Assembly: GCA_016801845.1 (NCBI GenBank)
Contig: CM028925.1
Span: 4,972,501 to 5,036,500 of the forward strand
DNA length: 64,000 nt
Direction: 5' to 3'
Origin: Polydactylus sextarius
Lineage: Eukaryota > Chordata > Actinopteri > Polynemidae
Under the pieces are notes generated by a model that was not told where the DNA came from, did not search any database, and saw only the letters and a list, made by a program, of their open reading frames with translations. Position 1 is the stretch's first letter. Every line of letters begins with the position of its first letter. The position numbers were made by a program, and so were the translations under genes. Below are positions 11,006 through 24,450 of this stretch, in pieces.

Positions 11006-13949
11006 CTAAACGCAGATTGAAAATAGTTTTATGACGGCGTCTCTGAAACAGAGAGAAAATAAAAACATTATTTCATCTCTGAAACATTATTCATTTAGTA
11101 TCTCATTATTAATAACTTGTTAAGCATTATGGGAGCTGTAGTTCTTGCAAAAACCTACTTTACTCACTAACTAACTTCTTATGTTTTATGTTTGGATTTT
11201 CACTCTAAAGAAGGTTCTGGGTTCTCTACAAGCTTCTAGTGGTTCTAGTGGTTACTGACGAGGTTCTCAGGATGTCTTAATGTCACTTTACAGTCTTTAC
11301 AGGTGATTTTAGGAGGTTTTTCTGGCCTTGTTGGCCTTGTTCTAGTGGCCAGTCACTGAAAATGTTCTCCCATGTAGTTTTGGACCCGGACAAGTCTGGT
11401 TCTGGATTCAATTTACACATTTGTGTGTGTGTATGTGTGTGTTACCTGGCGAAGGGGATGTATGAAAGACCATACCTGTGATGAACAACAGACAGACAGT
11501 CAGACAGGCAAGTGTACAATAAGTATGTGTGTTATATAGTGTGTGTGTTTTATACCAGGTGAAAGCCAGAAACTGAAGGATACAGAAGAGCAGAGCCAGA
11601 CCGTTATTCTTCCACTGAAGAGACAAAGTCCGAGTCACAGTCTGAACGTATCAAAGCAAATGGTTTTGTTTTTTTTTTCAGCAAAAAAGTTGTTTTTTTT
11701 TTAATGTGTTTTTTTTCCCTCACCCAGAAAGCGGCGCACAACGTCAGAGCCAGACAGACCTGCACACACACACGAACCCACAGATGTTAAACATATTCCG
11801 ACAAACCACAGCAGCAATGCCAAGTTAATTAACAGACTCAAGGTTCTGATGATTCTAGAACTAGAAAAAAAAATGGGAAAAAAATTCAAGGTTTTTGAAT
11901 CAATAATCTGATTAAACACCAGGATCACAGTCAACCAGAGCAAGGATAATAATATTCCTGAAATTTTACTGATGATTTGATTTTTCTCTTTGCTGCCTCT
12001 GATGTGATGTGTGAATACGATGTGTTAGTTCTCACCATCATGATGACGGTGGCCAACGCTCTCTCTTTAGCGCACATTGTCTTCAGCTGCCGACACGGAC
12101 CCATCAGGAACATTGTGCTGGAAACCAAACCAAAAAAATAAAAAAAATAAAATACTTCTAAAAACTTCCAGATGATGCCAACTTTCACCACTAGAGAGTA
12201 GCATTTTCTTTTCTTTCTTTCTCTCTGTGTACTAACCAACACTGGGAATGACTGAAACCTAGTAGTTGACACTGCACAGAGAGTGTGATCTGTTTTAGAC
12301 CTGGTTTTAATCTGGACTAGGTGAATCTGGTTGGTACCTGGCGAGAGCGCAGATGTTTCCCAAAGTGTAGAAGACGGCGAACACAGCGAGGCCGATACCT
12401 GGGATCCACAGAAAACAGGTGCCCTGAACACACAAACAGATGGGCTGTTACCACGGAAACAGATGGGAATTGCACACTGTTATCAGTGGATACAGCAAGA
12501 TAACACAGGTGGTTACCGTAGAAACGGAGGCCGAGAAAGGATTTTACTATAGAAACAGAGGAGAGGAGAGGACAGTTGGATATGGTGTTACCAAGGATAC
12601 AGACAAGATGACAGGCTGGATGCAGGCAGACAGACAGTTCCCATGGAAACAGAAAGAACAGGATATTTGTTCCCATGGAAACAGAAAGTGTTGTGCAGGT
12701 ACAGTCACACTGACTCACCAGGATGGAGCAGACCACACCCAGCACAAAGCAGATGGTGAAGCCCTTCATCCTCGTCCCCCACGCCAACGTCGACGCCTGA
12801 TTGGCTCTCTGCACAGATCATCATCATCATCATCATCTCTAAAGGTTTGTTCATATTGTGACATATGTGAGAGGCACTGAAGTTGGTTAGATAAGTGTTG
12901 TCAGATGGAGTCTGCCACAGGCGACAGGAAATATTGACAGTGTCAACACACCGAGGGAAGAGTCTGTCACATCACTCAACCACACGCTGACGTATCATCA
13001 CATCATCTGTTTCAACTGTTCATCAGTGGACTGTAGTTTCACTAAAAAGACACCGTAATGTCGAAGCTGCAACAAATCAATCAATAATCAATTTACTGAC
13101 TAACTATTGCAGCTCTGTGAAATCATCAGCTCATCGTCCAGATAAATGACTACATTACTGAATAATGTATATTAACGTAGATCTAAGTTAATCTATGTTA
13201 AAGAAACGCTGGTTAAAACACAAATATATTCATATAAAAGAGAGAAAAACCAATATTAACAGTGTTTGGTTTTTCTGTTTGATCACAGTGAGCAACTTAT
13301 TTAACAGCAACAATTATCAAAAAGCCTGAAGCTGTGAGAATATGACAGTCAAACATGACAGGCAGGTTTTTAATAATTCTATTGCCTCATTATTGAAAAT
13401 TAAAGAAACAGACAGTTTATAAAAGCCCTTTTTTCTCTGATTATTTTTCTGCATTTTTAATGTTTTATTAATCAAATAAATGTAATAATGTGATGCTGCA
13501 GATACTGATTATTTTCAGTGATTGTGAATGTATCACCTAAATTAATTCACATATAGTAAAAAAAAAAAAAAAAATACAACATTGTGTTTTTAAATGTTTA
13601 AAAGTTTGGTAAAATCACAGATGTGATACAAATCAGGAAAAAATCATATCTTAGTGGCTTAAACTGGAAGTTTAAGGGCGTTTCCACTCGATAAAACTAC
13701 TAATTAACTTTAGATTAGTTCTTGTGGTTTAATCTTTGAATTTAATAGATGTATGTGTTAATTCCTCGTGTGTTCCTCGTGAGCAGCTTCGTCCTCCAGT
13801 GAGTTTACTCTTTCCTATGTTTGTTCATGTTTGTTTTGAACTGAGCTAACAGGCTAAAAACAATGATGCTAACTGTTCACCTCCAGGATCCCATTGCCGT
13901 CCGAGTTGGCGTCGTCCTGTCCGCTCAGCACCTTCTTCAGTTTATCCAT
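11006..13949 (-). CDS. sft2d2: Vesicle transport protein SFT2D2
   Basis: Small four-helix membrane protein of the SFT2/GOT1 family, implicated in endosome/Golgi vesicle fusion. Eight exons: 13881-13949, 12719-12808, 12338-12423, 12036-12117, 11724-11759, 11556-11614, 11446-11475 and 11006-11042. They total 489 bases and 162 residues (human 160), all with standard splice sites. It begins MDKLKKVLSGQD as in human SFT2D2. Family stretches include the TRMKGFTICFVLG segment, the VFAVFYTLGNI segment, FLMGP followed by QLK, and NNGLALLFCILQ with FTWY after it. Hydrophobic segments sit near residues 37-55, 60-80, 97-117 and 123-143. The stop is in a 37-base last exon after RDAVIKLF. A longer in-frame upstream extension exists, but MDKLKK is the conserved start. 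Adjacent to tbx19 as in human. Confidence 0.93.
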
Positions 13950-15022
13950 CCTCCTGATTTCCCTGCTCTTTGTCCCTCTGTTCAATTCCAGAAGCTTCCA
14001 GGTATTTATCTGCGTCAGGTGAGTGAAGTCAAACTGAAGAAGAGGAGTCGCCGCTGCCGCAACAGGTGCAGCACTTCCGCCTGCAGTACCGCCAACGGCC
14101 ACAGTAAGTGATATGGGGGCGCTGTTTCCCCCGATATCACAAATTGTATTTTACTACAAAAGTCCTAGTTTACGATACTTTCTATGACACCTGGAGCGTT
14201 TAACATCACTTGTTATAATTTAGTAGTACTTAGAAATATTTATTATCAAAGTCCTAAATGAAATTCATTAAATTTAAGATATACACAATAAAACCAAATC
14301 CCTGGAACAGAAATTCACATTAAAACTTGATCAAGCTCCTGTAACAATAAAGCTGCAAAATCCAAATTTGTTCTCCCAATTCACTTTTGTATTTAGTTAT
14401 TAACAAAACCCCTCTGTTTCCCTTACTACATTTATAATTGTATCATTTGTTGGTGTGTAATTTTACAAAATGTTTTTTCACCGAATCCGCTGTTGATCCT
14501 TTACTTCCACATTTTCTTTATTGTTATTTTTAGGTCAAGAATTGGAATATTTCTTTCCTCCTCTCGTACAAGTCAAACTTTATTCAAAAATCATTGAACA
14601 GTGTCAGTTCAGTAAAATTTTTGCTAAACAACAGTTAAAACCTTGCACACCAGTGAGGTTACTGTGGTTGTACATTTAAGTCAGAGTTGCTGCTTTAAGA
14701 AATTTGATGTCCCACGATGTCCAGACTTCGCCTCTCATCCATTCAGCTTGTTATTCTACCTGACTAACATTTGATAATGACACCATCCTCTTACTATGAC
14801 GGCGTTTTCGCAGACCGTGATATCACTGATTCGGTCGTGTCAGTCAGGCAGTTTATTGATGTCACAGTTAACTGCTGGGAGGTCTGAAGTGAATCTCTTA
14901 GATGATATTTTAAGACATTTCAAGACAACTAGGTGGAGTTCTCAGTGCACTGGTTTAGTTTTTAGAGGACACAGTCACAGTGTGCTGCTGGTGGCTCTGT
15001 GGCAGTCTCCTAACTGTAGGTC
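13950..15022. other. Gap between sft2d2 promoter and the RING gene 3' end
   Basis: The right part probably holds the RING gene 3' UTR; a minus-strand AATAAA (TTTATT on plus) lies at about 14579-14584, some 440 bases after its stop. The left part next to 13949 should hold the sft2d2 leader and promoter. No other coding exon was seen. Confidence 0.5.
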
Positions 15023-17342
15023 TTAGGGGACTTTGAGTCTGGTGGAGCTCCAGTAGACGGGCTGTGGCATCGACACCTGAACGTGACACGTGGGACATGA
15101 CTGTTTTCTCCACAACCACTCCTCTATACACTGTAGAGAAGGACAGAAAAACACAAGGTTACAACACCTCCTGCTGCTTTCACTCATTTTACTGTCAGTA
15201 AAAACAGCATCGGTGTGTTACCTCCTTGTGGAAGGTGTGTGAACACTGCAGCTCTCTGGTGCCGCCGGCTCCTTTATTCATGTCGTTATGACAGATCAGA
15301 CAAACACTGTCTGCGTCGCTCTGCAACACAAACATCAAGTCACAAAAACTCCCAAAACACAGATTTAGCTTTGACATCTGAGGTTTTACCCACCAGCGAC
15401 ATGACGTTGCGTCTCCTGAACTGGGACCTCCTCTCTGGCGCTATGGCCTCTGGGATCGTGGGTATTGGGGAGGATCTTTGCACGGGATGGGAGGGATGGC
15501 CTCCTGCGGCGAGGGCAGGAGACGGCGGGAGGAGGAGCGACGTAGCAGGACCCTCGCCGTCACCGGAGCCTGGGTGGATGAGTGGAGACGTGACAGCTGC
15601 ATGGCTGAGAGAGTTGCCTTGACAAAGAGAGAGAGAGGGTGGGGGGGGGGGACGCTGGTTAATACCAGTTAAAAGGTTTAACTGGTTAACGCCTCTAAAT
15701 ATGGTGTCTTGTTTTGTTTTTTTGTTTGTTTTTTTTATAAAAAACAACGAACACTGACTTCACAGTGAGATCCAGAATGATCTGACTGATGATTACAATC
15801 TAATCTAAACAAACATTTAAAAAAAGAAGTAAGTCAGGAAAAGCAAAGAACAGCATGTGCTTTGTTTTCATTAGCAGGTTTGATAAATAGCCTCTTAGGT
15901 CACCATGGCTTTCTGGTCCCACAATCCCATCAACACCGGCAAAAATAAACAAGACAATGAGTCTGAAATCCTCATCCTACGAGCCAACTGGATGAATGAG
16001 CTGCCCTCCTCAGAGCTGTGGAGACTCTGACAGACATCAGCTATGTGATGATATCCTCTCGGAGGAGTTAAACCTCTTTGTTGTTCTTCAGGTTCAAAGT
16101 GTCAGTAAAAGGTGAAATCAACAATGACTTTTGAAAAGGTAGCATGGAGTCCTCACAAGCATGTTTCAGCTTTTACACAACTCAATACAACCAACCTTAC
16201 CCAACAGGAAACACACTTCTTCAAATGAGGCAGCTGTATATTCTCTATGTCCCAACACTGTTCTCTATTTTCCCCACTAATCAAGTTTTGGTAGCAACAG
16301 ACTGAGGGAGGTAACCCAGATAGTAGGAAGATCACCACATCCTCCAGGTCCTCCTGGGGGATCTTAAGTGGTCCACAGAACAAACAGAATATAGCATCCA
16401 CGTTGTACCCCCCAGTTGTATGTACCTGAGGTACCTCCACATGACGTCATCCAGTAGGAATGCAAACCAGATGCCCAAACCCCAACTGGTTGGATAGTGG
16501 TTCTAGTCCAAGATCCTTCTGGATGACTTCCTCACCCAGTCTCTGTCAATCGCGCAGAAGCTCATTCCCCATTTCCCAAAGCTCATGACCACATATAAGC
16601 AATTAGTTTTACAAATCAATCATTACATTTAGAGCTTCTCCTTTTCATGACACTCGCTCTTGACTTGGAGAGGTAGGTCATGTGCAAACTGAAATGAACA
16701 CCCACCACCTCAGTTTTTGGGGTGCTGATTTAGTTCACCATCAGTATCATCCATAGTTTGATCTCCCTCCTAATTTCTTCCTATAACTGTTCTGCCAAAC
16801 TGTGTTCATGGATGTTTATTGGGGGAATTCAACCAGAGGCAACATCAGTCTGATGTTGCCTACCTTAAATAGAAAGAGAAGGCATCTCATGCACCTTTCC
16901 TGTAACAGTCCTTGAAATGTGTCTATGACTGAAAGCTCATGACGTAATGGATCTTTCACTTCTTGTGGAAAACTCCAATAAATCTGAGGGAAAACAAATG
17001 CTCATGTATCAGCCAAAGTTCTACTTCTCTTACCGGACATGGCAGCGATGCCCGGCGGTCGACTCTCATTCCGACCGGCGGTTCTGAACTGCTTCTGCTT
17101 TCAGCACTTCCTCCCTCTGCCTGCCCTTCCTCTTCTTCTTGTTCAGTTTTCTCATGCTGTTTCCCTCCTCTGTACTGCTGCATCCAAGCGTCGAAGATCT
17201 TAGCATCCTCCTCCTCGTCATCCTCCTCCTCCTCTGCTTCCTCAGCCTCCTCCTCCTCCCTTTCCTCTTCCTCCTCTGATCTCAGAGGACTTCGGTTTTC
17301 TGTGTCTGAGAACAACTCATTTTCATCCCGGTCTGGATCCAT
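15023..17342 (-). CDS. RING-H2 finger protein, probable E3 ubiquitin ligase
   Basis: Four exons: 17034-17342, 15394-15654, 15222-15320 and 15023-15130, giving 777 bases and 258 residues. The start MDPDRDENELFSD has a good context. Residues about 16-48 are an acidic Glu/Asp run followed by IFDAWMQQYRGGKQ. A RRASLPCP motif ends exon 1, and exon 2 is proline/serine rich. The C-terminus is a RING-H2: CLIC at about 197-200, then CSHTFHKEC and SCPTC at about 234-238, with a short tail ending RLKVP. The RING predicts E2 binding and ubiquitin transfer. I do not recognise the orthologue; a weak RASLPCP resemblance to LNP1 is from memory only. The exon 2 acceptor at 15655-15656 was chosen because it keeps frame; the stronger-looking one at 15618-15619 does not. 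The intron between exons 1 and 2 holds repeat-like DNA (15,900-16,860). Confidence 0.75.
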
Positions 17343-18830
17343 TGTGAGGATGTGTGAAATCACAGCCAATTAAAGTGATACTTCAATATTAAACCCAGCA
17401 AAGATATGTGTCACACTGACTGACAGGTATGCATGCTTTTGAATCTGAAATTACACTAATAATAAATGATAGAATAGGTTCTGGTTCAATAAACCCTGGC
17501 TAAATTAAGCCAAGCTTCCTCATAGACTGACTGACTGACAGAGAATTGACAGGCTAGGCTAAATAACAACTAGCTGGAGTTGAACCAGGCTAATTTACTT
17601 GCCGGGTTTACATGTACTAACAGCAATGCCAAATCACCAAAAGCCAGGTTTCATCTAGGCAAATTTACAACCACAGTAACTTAAAACTAGGTCAAATAAA
17701 CTAGGCAATGTTCTATAGCATCCAAATGTTTAGATCAGTTGTCAGACCGTTGGAAAGGAGGAAGAGAGACAGATGGAGGTTGGATGAAGAAGCGACGGAT
17801 GGATTATCTGAGTAACAGAGCCACAAATCCAGTCATTGACTGCTGATCTCTCTCTACTTTACACAGATCCAAAGGAAAAAAAAATTTTTTTTTTTGCAAT
17901 TTTCAGTTTTCCAGAATATCCTCCAGCTCATCCACTCCTACTGCTCCTCATCTTTCTCGTTGTTGCTGTCGTTTTCTTTCTTGCCGTCTCCGTCTTGCTG
18001 TCCGTTCTACTCTCATCCCGAACCTGTTAATCTGTTTACTGAGCCACAGGACGAGGAGAGAAGCCAGAGGAGGGAGATTACACCTGCTTACTGTATCAGT
18101 GTCAAACCAGGTGAGAGGTGAAGCCACGCCCCCAGCTCTGCCTCGCTCATTCTGGAAACTGCTGGTCAACATCTCACACAGCATCACTGAGTGAAAATTA
18201 TTTTATTGTTATAGTTATTTGCATAAATATTGCAAATAAATAAACTGAAAACAAGATTGCTCCAAGTCATAATAAACCTATTTATTATTACTGGTTTCAC
18301 TTTAGAATAGTAGCTAAATATAAATAAGCGTTACATAAATGGTTTATGACAATAATTAGGGTCTAAGTGGCTCAGACGCCACATGAAGTGTTGATGCACA
18401 GCTCTTTAGCTTTCAATAGATATAAATAAACTGAAAACAAAATTGTTAGTGTCATCCAAGTCAGAATAAATATACTGATTCAGAATAAACTGATTGATTG
18501 AACATATCAATTGCCTTCATTTGAATATATATATATATATATATATGTAGCTAAGTTAGCCAAAATTTAAGAAAGTGATTTTTTTAACATACTTTAACAT
18601 ATATTTAAAAAATAAATAAATACAATTTTTTTTAACCAGGTAATTGAGTAGTAAACATATTAATAAATAACAATTTACATATGGAGGTCTGTTAATAAGT
18701 GAGCACTGACAGAAAGATGCGGATCATGAAGGTAACCACCTCTACAGGACACAATAATACATAATGGCAGTTAAGCCCATGTCCGTATATATGTCCAAGG
18801 TTAAGCCCCTTACCTACTAAAATAAACCTC
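17343..18830. other. Intergenic region between the RING gene and the zinc-finger gene
   Basis: Divergent gap; the RING gene promoter must lie at its left edge. I see AT-rich sequence, an (AT)n tract at about 18527-18546 and no exon-like features. Open frames here, for example around 17,840-18,190, lack splice sites or family similarity. Confidence 0.5.
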
Positions 18831-19019
18831 ACCTTCGCGAAGGTGCAACCGGAAGTGTTTCCTCTATTGATGTTTAACTTCCGGTATGAAGGCTGCACCG
18901 TGATTGGCCGGACTGTAAACAACACCTAGCCGTTAGCTCACCGGCTAACCAGGCTAACGGACCAAACCCGGAGAGTTTCAGGGGTGAAAAGTGAACAGGG
19001 AGTGTGAGAGTACGGCAGT
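18831..19019 (+). promoter_or_regulatory. Probable TATA-less promoter of the zinc-finger gene
   Basis: It begins with the perfect 14-bp palindrome ACCTTCGCGAAGGT (18831-18844). Two ETS-type sites of opposite orientation follow, CCGGAAGTG and ACTTCCGG, and then an inverted CCAAT box (GATTGG, about 18902-18907). The split start codon of the zinc-finger gene comes about 110 bases later. This layout is typical of housekeeping promoters. No transcript evidence is available. Confidence 0.55.
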
Positions 19020-22000
19020 ATGGGTACGTCCCACTCGTGTTCATCCAACAAATTATTTAAATAAAAGATCGGGATCTGTCTGTTTGTTTTTGTCGGGCTC
19101 ATTAGCTCATTAGGTAGCCAGCCACTTGTGTAGCTGTGGGACCAGAAACAAAACAAACTCCGTTCAAAAAGGTTAATTTTTTAAATTAGTTGGTGTTAGT
19201 AAAATCTAAATACTCATCCGGTCATGTCGGAACACTTATTATGGCTTTGTTGTCATTTCGGGTTAATTCGGCTCATATTTCATTCATGTATGAACGACTT
19301 TCGCATGAAAATGAATGTAAAACCGCATAACGTTTTGTAGCGTTAGTGGGTTATTTTGATTGATGGCACCAGTGTGGCTCTCTAGTAAGGTACAAATAAA
19401 TCATCTCTGTAGATTGTACTACTGTATAGTTAATAATGTGTTTTCATTCATCAAAAGAGAAATATCAGAAGTGAGGATCAACCAGCTGTAAAGAGGCTGG
19501 TGGTCAGTTTGAGGCTGAGATTAAACACAGGATTGTAATAATTGATCATCATATCATGAAATCTCCACTTTGGATTCTGACTTAGATACACGCCGAATTA
19601 AAAGGCCAATACGAGCTCACTCTGAAAATGTCTTACCTAAGTTATATCGATTGTTAGTGAATTATTAACAAGCAATTAAACCTTAAAGTTTGATGTTTTT
19701 GAACTGAGTTTGGCAAAACTCCATGTATTGTAGAAACAGCCAGTTATATGGTTGATTGATGTCATATAAACACAGGACAGTCAAAGTAACCTATGCTTAT
19801 CTGAGGACCAGTCTGTGCTGATGTAGACTTGACCTCCCTTCTACTTTATTAACCATTACTTCCTCGTTAACAAGCAATATAACTTAAGTTTGGTAAAACT
19901 CAGTTATAAAATTGACCAACTCTGACTTTTGACGATAATTAGATGTGAAATGAGACTGTAAAACTCCATGCTGGAACCTGAATAATGATGATGATGTCTA
20001 CATTGACAGACATGTTACTCCTCTCTCCCCCAGCCTCCTCCCTCCCCTTCTCCTCCATGCGTCTCCTTGTCCCTCCTCTCCGCCTGCTGACGGCGGCAAT
20101 GTGGCAGGTCACTCTGCAGCAAAGTGTGAAGCATTATGGGATGCTGGAGGACTTTGTTTATGTGGTTACTGAGGCAGTTCCACAGCTGCTGACAGAGCGG
20201 CAGAGGAGTCTGCTGCTGCTGGCGCTGAAGGCCAAGGTCTGAGTTTCTACTGTCCTCATCACGATCATGAGTCTGTGGGTTCATACAATGAAGGAAATGT
20301 CACAAAAATATCAGGGTGTAAAACTTCTTCTCTGTGGACTCACATCTTGTCTCTCTCCTCTCTTCAGGCGACTCTGTGTGACCCCCACCACGAGGCCACC
20401 CACCCTCAGCTGGACAGGATCTGCTCTGTTTCCGAGGTGACGATTAGGGTTGTTTATGACATATAGCTGATGTTTGGGTGTGAGGGTGGACGTGAACCAG
20501 CTGCAGCTGATGGTTGTGTTTGTTTCCTTCAGCAGGTGAATGAAGATGTGGCGGAGTCGTGGTCAACTTTTATGACTCTGAGTGACAAGCTGACGACGCA
20601 GAGTCCGGCTGAGAGACGACACCTCCTGCAGGTCAGTGTCTGGAACAAGCAGCAGCGTTTGTTTTTACAGAACCTCCGATTTCTGTTTGTGACTGTGAAA
20701 CTCAACAGAAGTGGAACCTCTGCTCTGCCAGCATTTATCCTGAAAACCCTCTGTGTGACTTATCTGATTGAATAAAGACCTTGTGATGACTCTCTCTCTC
20801 TCTCTGTCACAGGAGGTGTTTAACCACAGCTTTGACTCAGCCCTCCAGTCCCTCATATCTGACTTCCTGTCCAGGATCGACCAGCTGTTCCCTGTTCCCA
20901 ACTTCAAACAGGTGCCCCCCCTCATCAGTGGTCATAGGTTTTGATATGTTGGTGTATATATATATGTATATGAATCTGCAGGGACATACATTCTCTAAGG
21001 ATGTTTCTGGTTTGATTCACAAAAATCATATAATCGCATTTACTCTTTAACATCTTGTCTTTCAGGCTGCATCCTGGCTTGACACTGCCTCCGATGATCT
21101 TGAGGACTGTCTACAGGAGGCAGAGAGTGAGGATCTGCGTGAGCTGCTGACCAATCAGAGCTGTGTGCTGGGTCGAACGACCACCACAGGTAATAAAAAC
21201 GCACAAAAAAACAGATCAAATAAGAACACAATTAAATATGCTTATTTTTTGCTGTTATTTTGTCCTCAGTGAACTGCGACGCCGAGAAGATCCTCCTCTC
21301 TGCCTGGTCCCACCCTCTCTTCACCAAACCCACCAATCCGAAGACTCTTCCTGCCGACGCAGAGTTGGCTCAGCCTAGTGTCGCCCCTGACTTGATCGGC
21401 CCTGTGCATCTGGACGTGGAGCTGGTGAAGGTAGAAGTTGTGGTCACGACAGAGGATGAACAGGAGGAGGTGGACAAGGCCTTGATCAGCCAGGTGGTGT
21501 CACCGGTCACACGGGAGGCGTCCAGTGACAGTTCAGTGGTGGACAGTGGCGACCAGCACTTTGTCGCACCTGTGGTGTCGGAGGTGGATGGGTGAGACGC
21601 CTTAATCCTGTTTAATACTCACTAGCAGTATTCTGTCTAACAAACCTCTCAAATATTTCATCTTCTCTCTTCGACAAACAGCTTCAGGAGTAAAAGTATA
21701 GAAGAGTTAAAAAAATATAAAAATGAAAACCTTCCTAATAAGTAAACATTAAAAATTCACATCCAGCTCAAGCTTTTTAGGAAGTTATTTGGAAATTAAC
21801 AGGACCTTCCATGAACTTTCAAAATAAAATGTCACCTGTTTCCTGTCAGGTTGAAGGATTCACCTGGAAATGTTGGAGACCAATCAGAAGACACAGGTAA
21901 AAACAAACAAACAAAAAAAAAAACTCACACACGCACACATGCTGATGAAACAAATAAACCAACTCGGTCTTTCAGTCATCTAACGCCCATCCTTCTTCTC

Positions 22001-23766
22001 AGTTGATCAATCAGATCAGTCCTGCTCTGAGGTCACAGCCAATGCTCTGTACAGCATTTCCCACAATTCCCAGCGGGTGGCTCACAAGTGTCCTCAGTGT
22101 GGCAAATGTTTTATTTACCGCTCGCAGGTGAGTTAAACAGTTAATCAGTGTGTTAGCAGGAGCAGGCTGGCTATATCCTTTTTGTCTTTATGCTAAGCTA
22201 AGCCAAGCTAACTGGCTGTGACCGCCTGCAGGTGATTCGTCACCTGCGTACTAACAAGTCCTGCGGGTCGGCGCTAACAACGGCAGAAGCACCGAACTCG
22301 CAGAGTCGTCCGAGCAGTTGCAATGACGAGCCCCGCCCCCCGGAGTCCCGCCTCCTGGAGCCCCGCGCCGTCAGGAGCCACTCCTGCTTCCAGTGCAACG
22401 CCATCTTCAGGACCAAAGCCGAGCTACTGTCGCATCAGCGCAGCCACCGTGCCCGACCGGTTTACCAGTGCGGCCAATGTGATAAAGAGTTCCACCATCT
22501 GTCCAGCCTGACCAATCACAAGCAGACGCACCTGGACAGAGGCGGGTTCACCTGCAGCAGGTGTGATAAAGTGTTTGACTCGGCCAAAGAGAGAGACACC
22601 CACAGGCTGCAGCACCGCTTGCCCGACCTCACCTGCACCGTGTGCGACCAGACGTTCAGCTCGCAGACTCAGCTGCTGCGACACCTGCAGACTCACTCGG
22701 TGGAGGGGGCGGAGCCATGTTACAGCTGCCGCTTCTGCGACCAGACCTTCACAGGTAAATGTAAACCAGGTAGATCAACAGGTCGGTAGTTTTTTTTCTG
22801 GTGAATTAATCTGAATTAATCTGGTGCTCTCCAGGAGTGACGCAGCTTCGTATCCACCAGCGCACACACACTTTCCGCTCATACCAGTGCGACCAGTGTG
22901 CCAAGACATACGGCTCTCTGACCGGCCTCCATTCGCATCGTGCCAGCCACTCCACCGAGAGCCGCTTCCTGTGTCCGCAGTGCGGCAAGCGCTTCAAGAC
23001 GCGGGATGGCCTGGAGGGTCATCTGAGGACACACACTGGGGAGCGGCCATACCGCTGCCCCTACTGCCCCAAAGACTTCACGGCGCTTGCCGGACTCAAC
23101 GTGCACGTGCGGCGGCACACCGGCGAGCGCCCGTACGTGTGCTCAGTGTGCGGGAAGGGTTGGCCATCAGGAGGCGACCTGCAGAAGCATATGAGGACTC
23201 ACACAGGCGAGCGGCCCTACGTCTGCCAGGACTGTGGGAAAGCCTTCTCCATCTCCTGTCACCTCACTGAGCACCGTAGGATACACACCGGTAAGAACCA
23301 AGAAGCTAGCTGGTTAAATAAATGTCAGTAAATGAGGCACAACAGCCTGAGGCTCTTGCAGAATCTAAAGGAGGTTCTGTTGTTGTTGAGGAGGTTCAGG
23401 ATCAGTGAGGATATTTTAGTGTTGTTGGGAAGCTTCCTGATGATTCTCACCTCAGCTCTGATCACTCCCACATGGAGATGTAAGGCTTCCTCTTTGAGTT
23501 CACATGTATTGTCATTAAACCTCTGTAATGTCGTTCGCTCTGTCTGTTGTGCAGGAGAGAAGCCGTTCTCCTGCCCGGAGTGTGGCAAATGTTTGAGGAG
23601 GAAGTTCGACCTGAAGAAACACATGTTGTCCCACAGCAACGTTCGACCCTACGCCTGCGTCTACTGCCCAAAGAGCTACACCCGCAAAACCCACCTGAAC
23701 AGACACCTGCTGACACACAGGACTGCTGACGGTGAGGTGGTGGTGGAGACGGGCGACGAGGCCTGA
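19020..23766 (+). CDS. C2H2 zinc-finger protein with TINF2-type N-terminal domain
   Basis: Likely nuclear DNA-binding regulator of a fish-expanded family. Exons: 19020-19023, 20034-20236, 20368-20436, 20533-20631, 20813-20911, 21066-21189, 21270-21591, 21850-21896, 22003-22127, 22232-22754, 22835-23290 and 23555-23766. They total 2,283 bases and 760 residues. The start codon ends exon 1 (ATGG then GTACGT) and joins to give MASSLPFSS, as in relatives. Residues about 9-170 match the TINF2_N-type domain (LRLLVPPLRLL-AAMWQV, then HYGMLEDFV). Residues about 200-320 are acidic and disordered. Thirteen C2H2-like fingers run from about 352 to the end; the first (CPQCGKCFIYRS) is degenerate. TGERPY-type linkers appear only in the second half. 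An alternative ATG at 19985 is less likely because an acceptor interrupts it. Confidence 0.88.
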
Positions 23767-24383
23767 AGCGCTGACATCAAAATCTTTTTTTTGTCGCAGA
23801 ATGTTCATCCAGTGTCCAGGTCTGATCAGAAGAACGTTTTTTTGTTCCAACCTTTCATTCTTGTAAACTGACCACGGACCTATTTAACGAGGAGAGCCCA
23901 GAGATTGAAATTCATTTATTTTTAAAAGTGCTTTTGGTTTAAATGAAGCTGCATCGATCTCATCACGAAACACAACTGATCATATTCGACTGTGCCAATT
24001 CAACAGCAACAGAATCAATGGGAATCTATTCCTAATGCTGATGTTTGTGTTATTGGTGCAACCTGGTCTATGAAGCCACTGTTTAGTGGAGGATTAATGG
24101 GGAGCTGACTCAGATCCAGGTCCTGGTTCCGGTTCAGCCCCAGTCTAAGTTCACAGTCTTTGTCAAACACAAAGACTGAAAAGTACAAATTAACATTTGA
24201 ATGTAAACACTACAACTAATTGATGACAGATGATGTGTTTGTGTTTGCCCTGGAGATTTTGTATATGTGTGTTGCTCATATAAAAGCTGCTGTGTGAAAT
24301 GTTACACTAACTTTTAACTGTTTGTTCTTTACTGATGGTTTTATTAGAGATCAGTGGGGCAGACAGGCAGAATGTGAACAGAC

Positions 24384-24389
24384 TTTATT
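24384..24389 (-). terminator. Polyadenylation signal of f2
   Basis: AATAAA on the minus strand, about 60 bases after the f2 stop codon. This implies a very short 3' UTR. The gap from 23767 to 24450 is otherwise the 3' UTR zone of two convergent genes, with no coding features seen. Confidence 0.7.
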
Positions 24390-24450
24390 AGCATCATCTT
24401 GCTTGACAGTGAGAACAGGAAACTAGAGACACATGTAGATGTGGCAGCGT

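Noticed and set aside
16153..16440. Minus-strand frame in the RING gene intron as a missing exon
   Set aside because: Frame bookkeeping works without it, and it has no good flanking splice sites.
16963..17373. Plus-strand serine-rich open frame
   Set aside because: It is the complement of the acidic first exon of the RING gene; low complexity, with no domain.
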